In this document: in pieces, positions 35,501 to 47,391 of the stretch | Position numbering within the stretch: the first letter of the stretch is position 1 | Layout: each line of letters begins with the position of its first letter | NCBI GenBank assembly: GCA_005784505.1 | Contig: VCAZ01000074.1 | Span: 2,681,001 to 2,745,000 of the forward strand | Length of the DNA: 64,000 nucleotides | Source: Bagarius yarrelli | Lineage: Eukaryota > Chordata > Actinopteri > Siluriformes > Sisoridae | Direction: 5' to 3' | The notes under the pieces: generated by a model | What the model was told of the DNA's origin: nothing | What the model saw: the letters and a program-made list of their open reading frames with translations, nothing else | Database searches by the model: none | Position numbers and translations under genes: made by a program

Positions 35501-36243
35501 CTTTAGATCATTCACTTATTTAATTCTAAAGAAAATTCTGTAGAGAAATAGACCTTGAAATTAGTAACCGTGTCTTTGATCATAGCTAACAAATATATGT
35601 TCAGATAACATCACATGAAATGATTTCAAGGTGATAAAATTTTGTCGATAACAATAAATCATTTTAGGAATAAAAATAAAAATAATAATGACAACAACAA
35701 CTTACGTTTTCTTCCACCACAATGATCGATGCCATAGAGTGCTTTTTGATATTCCTGTTCACCACAGACTCAGTTCCGATGTAGGCAATAAAGTGTATTA
35801 AAGTCTGGATCCTAAAGCGGAAAACAATAACATATATTAGAAAAATGATAAGCAAACTGAGTACTTTTAATCGTTATACAATTCATTTGGATGTAGGTAC
35901 CTGTGCCACAACATAGCGAAAAACTGGACAATAAGCAGGCCTGCAAAACTGATGAGGAACATCAGTCCAATAGGATCGATTGGTAGCGACTCATTTGGGT
36001 TGACCGTTCCATTGGGATAAGTCTTACGGATTTTAATGCTCATTACATCACCAATTTGTTGCATAAAGAATGTAGCCACAAGCCACAGGGCATTAACAAT
36101 GAAAAAAACAAAAGTTGCCTGAAAATATAAAAAGGCTCATTAGAATAAATCTCTTTGTGCAGTCATTACTCACTTCTACAGTCATCTGTAATAGGAATTT
36201 TCCATTTACTAGCTGATATTTACATTTTTAGCATTTAGCAGAC
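26729..36243. repeat. Duplicated unit R, copy 2 (ends at the n)
   Basis: Same content as 12697-22088 at an offset that settles to exactly 14,153 nt over its last 1.9 kb. The stretch 26.7-33.9 kb is rich in short insertions against the other copies; the stretch 34-36.24 kb is clean. Confidence 0.88.
35520..36118 (-). pseudogene. chs1-like: 3' terminal exons 18-20 of another type-B chitin synthase, cut by the gap
   Basis: Exon 18 at 35901-36118, exon 19 at 35706-35811 and the putative terminal exon at 35520-35525 match B1 (21367-21965) essentially base for base at a constant 14,153 nt offset. Upstream exons are absent because the sequence changes abruptly at the n at 36244. This is either the tail of one more tandem B gene or a collapsed or misjoined copy. 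It reads MATFFMQQIGDVMSIKIRK with an open frame, so nothing suggests decay; it is partial only because of the break. Confidence 0.8.
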
Positions 36244-36244
36244 N
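36244..36244. other. Single ambiguous base marking a sequence break
   Basis: The only n in the window. To its left the sequence follows the B-gene copy (36233-36243, within a dispersed repeat whose continuation is visible after 22088 and 58086). To its right the sequence is unrelated and belongs to the cdc123/nudt5 stub. This reads as a contig join or collapsed gap. Confidence 0.8.
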
Positions 36245-36520
36245 TAAATAATATCAGCATAAAAGGGCTAAATAAAAACTCAAACGTTTTTATTAACTAA
36301 AACGTCGATTTTAAACTCTGTTATCATTTTATTTTATATTTATACCAAATAAACTCCTTTATTTTGCTCTTTTCCTAGCTACCTGAACGTTACACCTTTC
36401 CATCAGCGGGTATTAAGCTAGCTTTTATAGACCTTTAATTAGTCTTCGTTTTTCACGGTTGAATAAAATAAAAACATATTATCAATAAAAAGCATGAATA
36501 TTATAAAACTCCCGACATAC

Positions 36521-36594
36521 CTTTTAATAGTATGTTTCTTAAATAAAGGATACCAAACCGAAAACTGACAGTTAGCAACTTGCTCTTTCTTCAT
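36521..36594 (-). CDS. cdc123: CDC123 first coding exon (partial gene)
   Basis: Reading the minus strand from the ATG at 36594 gives MKKEQVANCQFSVWYPLF and continues to KKHTIK plus two bases, ending at a GT donor (gtatgtcggg). This matches the conserved vertebrate CDC123 N-terminus (MKKE...CQFS.WYP.F....TIK). CDC123 is a cell-division-cycle protein that acts as an assembly chaperone for translation factor eIF2 (family knowledge). No further cdc123 exon is found in the 276 bases to the n at 36244, so the rest is missing from this assembly. Its position head-to-head with nudt5 supports the call. Confidence 0.85.
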
Positions 36595-37124
36595 ACTTCT
36601 TTACAGTCAGAATGATGGTGTGACATTAAATGAATCCTACTCAACAAACACTTCGAAACAATAGTTCCTGCGAATTGTTTTGCCTTAAAAAACTGCCTAC
36701 CAAATTGTAATATTGTGTATACACAAAAACATATTAAATGATACTTTTATTTCTAAAAAAAAAACACCATAAAACATTTTATCATAAATAAATTAAAGAA
36801 TAGTTACGATTGAGAGGGGGAATGTTTTCGGGCTTACACCAGTAAGGTGGCTGTTACAAATAGTTCAAAATTCTTGAATCCTTACAGGTGAGTTTTCTTT
36901 AATTTATTACATGTTTAGTAATTTATTTTACAGCACAAAGGTTTATATATCTTTACGTGTTTCAACTAAAAGTTCCGACTGATCCTATACATTATACTCG
37001 CTCTGCATGTGAACTTTCACCCACTGACGTCCATGTGTAACGAGGAAATTCAGGGTTGTGTATCGGTTTAGTTTATAGTTTGGTGTTTGGCGTGTATGCA
37101 GAGATTCCACAGTACACAGATACC
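36595..37124. promoter_or_regulatory. Probable bidirectional cdc123/nudt5 promoter
   Basis: The 530 bp between the divergent start codons of cdc123 (minus) and nudt5 (plus). A near-CRE TGACGTC lies at 37025-37031, and a perfect CRE TGACGTCA at 37200-37207 lies just inside nudt5 intron 1. No CpG-dense core or TATA box stands out. The shared-promoter role is inferred from the head-to-head arrangement known for this gene pair in vertebrates. Confidence 0.5.
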
Positions 37125-37326
37125 ATGAGCTGTCCGGAGAAAAACTGCACACAGCCTCATGTACTTAACGAGGAGGTAAACTTTCACTAACACTGCGACT
37201 GACGTCATCCATCAACCATCGAAATGCTGACTGTTTGTCCTGATCATTTTCTATGCAGGTTACAGCAACTGGAAAGTGGCTGAGGCTTGAAAAGACCACG
37301 TATGTGGATCCGTCTGGAAACACCAG
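37125..37326 (+). CDS. nudt5: NUDT5 exons 1-2 (partial gene)
   Basis: Exon 1 at 37125-37175 (ATG, 17 codons, MSCPEKNCTQPHVLNEE) ends at gtaaac. Exon 2 at 37259-37326 begins after ctatgcag and encodes TGKWLRLEKTTYVDPSGNTR, ending at gtacaa. GKW.KLEKTTY.DP.GKTR is the N-terminal segment of NUDT5, a Nudix hydrolase that cleaves ADP-ribose and other ADP-sugars. The Nudix box lies in later exons, which I do not see downstream. Fifteen bases after exon 2 a hAT MITE begins, and its right half belongs to the chitin synthase flank, so the gene is truncated by a junction. Confidence 0.87.
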
Positions 37327-37340
37327 GTACAATTTAGGTG

Positions 37341-37536
37341 TAAAGGTGGGCAATCTCGGTTCTGGAGGGCAGGTGTTCTGCAGAGTTTAGCTTCAACTTG
37401 CCTTCACAAACCTACCTGTAAGTTTTAAGTGTAGCTAGCAAGATCTTAATAAGTTGGTTCAGGTGTGTTTGATTAGGGTTGGAGCTAAACTCTGCAGGAC
37501 ACCCCAACCCTCCAGGCCCGAGATTGCCCACCCCTG
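37341..37536. mobile_element. Chimeric hAT MITE at the nudt5/segment-X junction
   Basis: The left half (to about 37437) differs from the element at 819-1014, while the right half is identical to it and runs into ctttaggg (37537-37544). The left flank shows no ctttaggg, so there is no target-site duplication. Two different insertions of the same family appear to have been joined. Confidence 0.7.
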
Positions 37537-39901
37537 CTTTAGGGCAACATGTGTTTACATCAGGGGTCTGCTGTGTCACACCTTTTGCACAGTGAATGAA
37601 GGTGTAATTTGCGAACTGGTAATTTGCGAACTACATTCGGTTCTTAGTCACATGTTCAAGGAGAAGATATGCTAGTACTCTGTCTCTTCTTCTTTTGCTC
37701 TGACTCTTTGCTCTTTGCTTTTAGGGGTTAGGGTTAGGGTGAGGGCCTGCTCTCTTTATCTTAGACTCTCTTTTTGAGGCTCTCTTTTTCTCCCTCTTTC
37801 GCTTTCTCAGGTAACATTTTACATACTTGCTAGGTACAATTAACTGTCTATATTTTACTAGTTACAAGTGTAAAATACAAGTGTGACCATAAAATATTGT
37901 TAAAACAATTTCAATTGTAAATTTTGTGCTAACTAGTCTGGATCTGCTACCTATAGCAGTGCAATAGCAACACTCAATAGCAACACTCCCATATATTTAG
38001 CTATTCCAACTGCACCCAATTCCATCATTGGTATAATAGACAAGACATGGACAGTTTTTATACCATCGTTTTGATAATGTTCCTTTAGTCCTACAGCATG
38101 ACCCATCCTAGGCAAACCACTCTTACAGCTGAATGTCCATGAAAGTTGGGATCAGTTGTTGATATATCACTAACAATTGATGCCCATAAATTTTGTTTCA
38201 ACTTAATCACTGAGACTGTGTCACAAAACACATAAATACATGATACTTATTGCGTTAGCTGCTTGCTACATGGGGTATAGGCCACACCATGGACAGTCAC
38301 TTATACTTACCAAAAGGGCCTGATAACGGTAAAACTAAATAGTTTGAACATAAAAACATCTTTTTGTATATTTTTAAATTAAAAAGTAAAGCTATACACC
38401 TCCTAGGAAATGTAGCAAGCTTCGCTACAGCAACATGGCAAAAGTTTGCTTAATTATGTCTTAAAAATCTAGCGCAGAAAAAGTAGGAAGAAGTAAAGTC
38501 AGCAGCGAAATTTAACAGCCAAATATGAGTCTGCTAAGAGTTACGCCTTTTGCACAGTGAATGAAGCTGTAAATGAATGTAATTTGCGAACTGGTCAGTT
38601 TAAATGTCTCCTATTCAGTTCTTAGTCAAGAAGATGTGCTCTTTTTTTTTGCTCTTTCTCTTTGCCCGGAGTCTCTTTTTCATTGCTTTTTTCTATCTTA
38701 GACTCTCTTTTTGAGGCTCTTTCTATCTTCGTCTTTTTCTCCCTCTTTCGCTTTCTCAGGTAACATTTTAGGTTTTACATGCTAGGTACAATTAACTGTC
38801 TATATTTTACTATTTTTTTTAATCTTTTTTTTGTAAAAAAAAAAATACAAGTGTTACAATAAAATATTGTTAAAACCATTTCAAATGTAAATTTTGTGCT
38901 AACTAGTCTGGATCTGCTACCTATAGCAGTGCAATATAATCACTCAACAGCAACACTCCCACATATTTATCTATTCCAACTGCGCCTATTTCCGTCATTG
39001 GTTTAATAGACAAGACATGGACAGTTTTATACCATCGTTCTGATAACGTCACTTTAGTCCTACAGCCTGACCCGTCCTAGGCAAAGCTCATTTCAGAAAA
39101 GTCCGCTCAAATAACACAGGGACAGTAAATTTCTAGAATACTTGTTGTTATTTTTTTTTTTTTAGTTACACACTGAATTTGTGTAAAATACTGCTAATGA
39201 ATTACAACATTTCATATCAAAAATCCTTATAAAAGTAATTTTTTTTATTCTGCAAATTGGGGGCCCACAGTTTGGGAACCACAGACTAACAACTGACTTC
39301 TCCAAATGCTTCTGTCTTATTTGCTGTCTGTTGAATGCACTCTGTTTTAAGTTTAGGAGTGTAGGAGCATTTGTTTAAATTACCCAAAGGAACATTTGAC
39401 ATTAAAAGAAACCTGACCTCCTATTATCACATGACAACTTACAACCACAAAAGTTCAATTCAATTCAATTCAGTTTTATTTGTTTGGCGCTTTTTACAAT
39501 GGTCCTTGTCACAAAGCAGTTTTACACAATTGAAGAAATTATGAGACAGAATGAAACATAAATCAGTTTTTCCCCTGATGAGCAAGCCGGGGGCGACAGT
39601 GGCAAGGAAAAAACTCCCTGAGATGAGATAGGAAGAAACCTTGAGAGGAACCAGACTCAACAGAGAACCCATCCTCATTTGGGTAGCAGGGATTATGTGG
39701 TTACATTGTGTGTGTGTGTGAACAACTTAAATCATTAGTCCTTAAAGAGCAGCTGGAACGTCTTTATGGCGAAGTGGGTCGTCCTAGGTCACCCTGGTAA
39801 TGCATCATCCGCTGGGGCTGGTCACAGGGAAGGGTCCCACAGGACCGGGTTGGAGGTGGGGTCTGGATCACCGGCAGCTCCGTTGTGGCGTATGTAACTC
39901 A

Positions 39902-39969
<68 letters not shown>

Positions 39970-42900
39970 AAGGAAGGCAAAAAGAAGGAAAACAGTTAAG
40001 TGACAATGTAATCACACGGTTTGGATTGATTAAGTGAATAATGTAGAGTGCAAGCAAGTTGACAGTAAACACATGCTTCCTCTAAGACATAATTCATCAT
40101 CATACGTTTGGACAGCAGCCTCACAACGCGAAACTGTTTTAAGATCAAAGCTTGTTTTGACAACATGTAATTATAGACGCGTATGACTGGTTAATGTCAT
40201 TGGGGAAAATAGAGAGATACTGCAGTTATTACCTATATGAATACACTGACAACGGGGGCAAAAGAAAAATGTTGCAATTTGCCCCCGTTGTCAGTGTACT
40301 GTGACCCCTTGTCTACCCCCATGTGTATTATGACCTCTTGTAAGTGCTGCTCTGACAAACAACAACATTCGTAACATAACTTCACTTCTTCATAACCTCT
40401 TCAGAGTTTTAGTGTCGATTTTATCTTTTTTTTGCATTAAAAATGATAAGAAATATAATAAATATATGGTTAGAAATATAAGACCAATGCTGTGTAGGTA
40501 AAAACAGGGATGCTGAGTTTGTAATCAATCAGATTCCAAACTCTGCATCATGGCCAAGACCAAAGGGCATCAACTCATCACGCCGCCATGTTTGGAGAAT
40601 AAGGAATGCTGCCTATGACCCCAAGAACACCACCATCAAACATGGAGGTGAGAACATTATACTTTCAGGGTTTTGCTGCTAAGGGGACAGGACAACTTCA
40701 CAGCATCAAAGGGATGGACCTTCTTTCCCTCGGTCAGGGCATTGTAAAAACACATGACCAAGTGGCTCAGGAAGAATCATATTGACATCCTGTAGTGATC
40801 CATCCAGTCTCCAGACCTTAATCCTATAGAAAACCTGTGGAGGTAGCTGAAGGTCTGAGTTGCCAAATATCAGCTATGAAATCTAAATGACTTGCAGAGG
40901 ATCTGCAAAGAGGAGTGGGACAAAATCCCTACTGAGATGTGTGTAAACCTGGTCGCCAACTAAGACTGATCTCTGTGATTGCTAACAAAGTACTTGTTTT
41001 CTGAAGGAGTCAAATAATTATTTCACTCTCATTATCTCGCTAAATAGTAGCTAGCAGCAAACAAACAGCGGCAACGACATGGCATAAACATTCTTTTTCC
41101 TTCATAAGCTTTGTTCACCAGACTCGTTATTCATATTTAAGTTGCCACACTAATCGCTTGATCTGGTCGGCACTCCTATTGGCTCTTGGTTTGATAGTCC
41201 TTCGTAGAAGAAGTCATACTGCAGAAAAGAGTCGCAAATCTGACAGAACTTCAATAGAGGAACAAAATGACCGCAATGGTTAAAAATTGTCTGTTGGTAA
41301 ACATGTCAAACTAGCGATTTTAGCGTAGGATTATTGAAATCTTTTAGAATTTCCAAAATTGTCACAGACAATCAAACCATGGCCTGTCGTTTCAACCTGA
41401 ACTTTACAACCTGGTTATATAGGCTTTGTAAAATAAAGCTTTCCCTTAAAAGTTAGGGTGGTAAATTATAAGAAAAATTTAAGACAAGACTATTTATTGA
41501 CTATACACTGTACAATACTGACCTGTTGTACAAACATTTTACATCAGTAAAGTGTATTTACAATCAGTGCAAAAGTAGCTGCAAGCCACCCGAGTGTGTA
41601 TGGGAAAGGGGTGTTGTTATGTCATCTGGTTTCAGTTAGGACTTGCCTGTTGCATTCCAGACTAATTCTTAGTCTTAGTCTTGTTTGCACACCCACTGGA
41701 ACATTCAGACAGTAAGTAAAATCATTTAATCTAGAATAAAAAAAAAAAGAAAAAACAAAAAGAAACTAGTTTTTCTGCATATGTGAGGTTTTTTAAACAA
41801 TATTTCTGCAAAAAAAAAGAATGCGAGTCAATAATTATAACAAGGTCTATTCGTGCTGCACATAATAGAAAGGAAAAAGGTTAGCATGTAATCAGAGGGT
41901 AATAATTATTTTCTCACAATTAAGGTAGAGGAAGTTTACACATTAATTAAAATGGTTAAACGATTAACTCATCAATTCTTTAAATAATTCATTAATTCTG
42001 AATGAAAAATGCAGTGGGCCTAACTCACTACTTTGCGTAACACCAAACTTTGCTTGATTCTAAAGGGGCTTTGACGAGTTTGTTTCCAACCCTAATTAAA
42101 CACACCTCACCAACTAATCAAGATATTGCTAGGTATACTTAAAACTTACAAGAAGGTGTTGAGGCAAGTTGGAGGTGAATTTTCCAGGACCAAGATTGCC
42201 CACCCCTGGGTTAAGGTGTTGGACTGCTAGATTATGGGTTAGATTCTATGTTTAATTCCCAAAGCAATGCCAACTTCCAATTGCTCACTTTTTATAAATG
42301 GGCTAAATGTAATGTAACTCCGGCTACAGAATGCCACAAATGTACCAAACAGAAAAAAGTCGCAAAACAGATCAGTATTTAACTACTTTTTGGATTCAGT
42401 CTATACACTTGCAGGAAGAAGTAGGTTTCCTTGGACCTGAGCCAGTTGTATGAATAACCAGTTTTACCAGGCAGGTGCTAATGACAATCGATTTTATGTT
42501 TAAGATGAAACACAGTCAGCAAAGAACTAGTGGAAACCAGTGTTACCCAGGTACACCCTATTCTACATCTATTGCCCTAGATTTCATGCCAGAATTGGTC
42601 TTCATGGAAGAAATTCATGTAAATAAAACACACTTTTAACAAGGCTAAAGGTAAATGTACCTAAAAATACAAGTCTGAGAGAAATAACAGCATGTGCTTA
42701 GTGGTGTTTTGGACTAATGAGTCAACACCTGTAATAGCTGGAGACTATTTGTTTGCCAAAGGTTCAATAATAAGTGTGTGTTCAGGTAACAGTATAGCAT
42801 GGTAAAGATTTATTGCATTGATGCCTGCAATAAATGCCTCATTCGAGGCTGCGATATCAGGATTATTGGTGTCCTCAGATACCTATCCAGCATGCAATAC

Positions 42901-44008
42901 TACCAATAAGGAGTGTGACTGGATCCAATTTTATTCTGCAGCTGCAATAACCTCAAACATACTGCCAAGTCATTAAGAATTATTTTCATTCCAGAGAAGA
43001 ACAAGGATTTCAGAAAGTAATAGTTTGGCCCCAACAGAGCCCTGTAATATATTTACATTTAGGGTTAAGGGCCTCAATCAGGAGCCCAACAGTGGTAGCT
43101 TGGTGGTGCTGGGAATCAAACCCCGATCTTCCAAATAGCAGTCCAACACCTTATCCACTGAGCTTCCCCACATTTTATATGGTCTGTCTTGGGTTGGAAA
43201 AGAGATTTAAGGCGACCTACATCCACAATAGATCTGTGTTCAATTCTCCAAGATGTGTTTGGAACATCTTACATGCCAAGTCCCTTTAAAAACTGTGTAA
43301 GTGTACTGGATGCTTTTTTTCAGGCAAAGGGTGGTCACACCAAATATTCATTTGACTTGAGTTTTCTTTCCGCACTTATATTTTACATTTTTGTTACTTT
43401 ATAAAAAAATACATTTTTACACACTTCTATTTTTGGATCACTTTTGTGACGGTGATCTGAGATCAAGCGGTGTTTCATTTAAGCAAGGACGGTCTCCTTG
43501 ATTATAATATCAACCTGTTCAGATTAAGTAATCTTTAAATACATTCTTCAACTAAATTATCTGGCGTTGTTGCCGGTGGCGAATAGTATTCATATTTTCA
43601 ATGGGTTTAACCTTTTAAATTTATGTTTTCATTCCTGATTCATTTTCTTCTAAAACAGCATGATGCATTTAAATGATATTTAATTGTGAGTGAGGCTAAT
43701 TATAGGTGTGGCTGAAAAACAAATTGCTTGTATGCATGTTTATATGTAAAGATTATATTTCAAAATAAAAAACTGAACATTCTATGATCTAACAGTCAGT
43801 CTTATAGAAATGTTATATGAAAATACAGTTTACAATGTTTTACAATATTGAGCCAAACGGCTCAGATCCTTCATCTTATACATGGCTCACTGGAAGGGGG
43901 TATATAAATCAAAAGACATCAGTACATATAGTTCTACCACTACTATAACTACAACTATGATTATTATAAATACTGTTAATGCAAAAGAAGCAAATAAATG
44001 TTTACTGT

Positions 44009-47000
44009 TTAAAAAACATTCTGAATAAGAAAGATTTTTTGGAGTTTTTTATGTAGGTCGGACAGGTTTTTGTATTGTTTCAAAGATTTCCGTCGCAGCT
44101 CATCTTTTAGATCCTCCACGTGTAGATTTTTCTCCTAAAGAAAATTCTGAAAACAGTAAAAGAACAGATTGTTTAACTTTTATTCATTCTGAAGCATCAA
44201 TAATTCCAGTTATAAACAACTTACATGTTCATCGATGTCCTCACAGACCATTGGCACAGGTTGTTTTTGTAACCTCCTGTTAATCACAGACTCGGTTCCG
44301 ATGTAAGCAATAAAGTGTATTAGAGTCTGAATTCTACATGAAAAACACAGACATGTGCATGTCAAATATTAATAATAATAAGAATAATTTAAAACACTTT
44401 TAAAATGTCCTACAGAAGTACCTGTGCCACAGCATAGCTAAAAATTGGACAACAAGGAGGCTGGCAAAACTGATGAGGAACATCAGTCCAACAGGATCTA
44501 TGAATAATTGTGCATCAGATTGAACAGTTCCATTGGCATAAACTTTAGGGATAGGGATGCTCAATGGTGTGCCAACAGCTTGCAGAAAAAAAGTAGCCAC
44601 AAGCCACAGGGCATTTGCCATAAAATACACAAAAGTTGCCTAAAAACAGAGAGAAGAATTCGATCAGATTGCTATGTGAGGTCATTTTCATTTTAATCTA
44701 TAACAGAGGTTGTCAAACTCGGTCCTGAAAGGTCTAGAGTTTAGCGCTAACTCTAATTAAACACACCTAAACTAGCTTATCAAGGTTCTGCTAGGTATAA
44801 TTGAATTTTACAAGCAGGACACCAAACCTCCAGGACCGAATCTGTCTTATAATGTATTTTTTAATTAATTATGTAATTATGCAATATACGGGGCGACTAA
44901 ACAAACTATACCGTAATCGTATAAGCTTTAAAATATATTTAGTAAAGTTGACTAAATATTGGCTTCAAGTGCACTGAATTCTGTGTATTTTTTGTCGTTA
45001 AATCTTTCAACAGGGACAGGGGGCCACTAGCAATTTCCTTATTAATATCATGACATTGACAATACCGTATTTCCACTGACAAACCTTGTTGCGTAGGTCT
45101 TTAAGATCTGCTTTAATTTTTTCTTCTTTTCTTTTATCAGTCTCCAGCGGTTTTAAGTATTGTTCAATTAGGTCCTTCCAAAATGTTTCTTCTTCCTAAA
45201 AAAAAAGAATAATTTAGGATACTGTTCCTAGAAAAAAGTCAACTAGACATGACATAATGAACATCCAAAACAGGAAACAATAGAAAAAATATTTCAATTA
45301 ATACTAATAGAAAAGGGTCTGACTTTGCATGTGATTTTATAAAATTTTACACACAATACAGACAAATGTTTCATTTATTTTCATTCTGAAGAAGCAAAAC
45401 GGACATTACTCATCAGTGCACAACAGCTGGCTGACTAGCTACCAGAAATGTTCATGTTTCTATCTACACTGAACACTGAGTACTATCACAGAACCTTTAT
45501 AGACATTTTAGTTACTATTGGAATGCTGTTTAACCATTCAAGATGTAATTGACTATAATTCACTATAGTGGTTAAACTTGAGGAACCTGCTTTCTGTTAT
45601 ATGTTATATCGCATTACACATTGCATTGCAAAGGTATTCCCCCGGGTGTTTAACTTATACGGTGAGAAGCTAGCATTAATTTATTTCAGTTTAAGTAAAA
45701 CCTCTAAATTAGTTCTCTAAAATAATCTAGTTTATACGGTGCTGCATAAAATGTATCACGGTATAAAAAAAATGTAATTTAGGACACAAGAATTATTAAA
45801 TGCTTATACAATAATCTTGTGGGTGGAAAAACCTGTTATTGATACCCACCGAATAAAATTTGTGTTCAATAAGAGCCAGTTCACCAGATCTTTCCGTTAA
45901 CTGTTGAATAAAATCTATAAAAGAAATATTTTGTTAATTATTTGTGATATAGTGTTATTATAAAGAAATATATAAAGGAGTTAAGCTTCATCCAAAATCT
46001 TACTTCCATACTATATACTATGGAAAAATATGAGTATGCGAGGCAAGTAGTACACCAAAATTTCCTGGATTATCTCCAGCCCGGATTTTAAAGTATGCAT
46101 ACATTGTATACTTTACTATCCCATAAGGCCACGAGAGGAGTGGTGAGTCGTGATATGAGGAAGTGACGGAAAGTGGCGACGTGGCAATTTTCAGGTGCTT
46201 TAAGTGGCTTTAATTGCTTAAAAACATCTTGCTTTGTAGTTTAATTGCACTTGTCATGTTAAACATCATTTCATTTTAAATTTGTACTGCTGTGACATTG
46301 TTTTCAAAAGTCTATCCATCCAGTTTATTCCTAATCAGGGTCACAGGGATCTGCTCTCCCTTGGTCACAAGTTAATACCAAATTTGCTAATCTAGGACGT
46401 CCAAATTTTCAATACTATATAAAACATACATTTTTTTAATGGTCGGACGTTTGTGAATATGCACTTGAATATAGTACATAATTAGGTAGTATATAATTTT
46501 GGATAGAGCTACGACAAAGTATGTTTACTTACAGTTCTCAACGAATGGTCTGTGGAAAAAAAACAAAATTAATTTCTGTTGATCACTTTAGCCACCATAG
46601 TTCAACAGCTAAATCGTTTACAAAGCAATCAAAAATGTAGATATATAATTGAACATATATTACCCTTCTTTAGGTTCTATAGACTCTTTGGTATCTTCAT
46701 TCAGACCCGTGGCTTCAGGATTTGCATGTCCTGCCACTGCACTCATTAATTTTTGTTCTTTGTTCACCTGAAACTCCATGTTGTAGCCACATAATTTCAA
46801 AACCTTATGACACTTGACATTTTTCTGGATGTTCTCTTTAGATCCACTGTTCTGGTTGGTGGATTCGCGTGTGCCCCATGACACGTTGTTCATGTTGACC
46901 ATGGAGTAGATCGCCAGCAGTAGGTAGCCACTGGGGATGCAGATGAAGTAAAGGAAGCCGAAGATGATGATTTGAAACTCGTGAGGATGAAAAAGAGCAG

Positions 47001-47391
47001 TGGTAATGTACATGATGATTATGCCAATGAAGAACAAGCCGCCCGGGGTCATGAATGTCTGCTGTACTACTATGTCCCCTAAACACACAGAAAACAGATA
47101 AAATATAGTATAAAACATGCACAATATCAAGAATCGTTGTACTGTATATGGAATGTTACTCATGGATTTTGACCCCTACATGTTTTTTCAACTTTCACTT
47201 ACCTATAATTGATAAGACGGTCGCTGTCATTAGAAAAGCATAAACAATGCTCATTATGGCAGCAATGTTGATTTGTAAGTCAGATTTTGCATGTCCAAGA
47301 TAAAAGCAGAGAAACATGTAGACTGCAGGAGGAATAACCGCAATCCCAAGAGAAACATTGGCGTCTAATTTTAAGACAAATTTCAAGCTTC
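44009..47391 (-). CDS. chs1-like: A2 exons 13-20: C-terminal membrane half and A-specific tail
   Basis: Exons 13-14 supply about four helices and the SWGTRE motif typical of animal chitin synthases. Exon 15 is a 17-nt microexon. Exon 16 reads YFIQQLTERSGELAL. Exon 17 (37 codons, EEETFWKDLIEQYLK...) is highly charged and probably helical. Exon 18 gives two helices around a loop with an NGT sequon. Exon 19 continues IQTLIHFIAYIGTES. Exon 20 (44009-44134) adds EKNLHVEDLKDELRRKSLKQ and further charged residues, a likely coiled coil, and ends QNVF-TAA. A1 differs by few substitutions (for example LYMICIP in A1 against LYFICIP here). Confidence 0.87.

Noticed and set aside
37430..44000. Later nudt5 exons inside segment X
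   Set aside because: No Nudix box or other NUDT5-like exon recognised, and the same segment also occurs at 913-7553 without nudt5.
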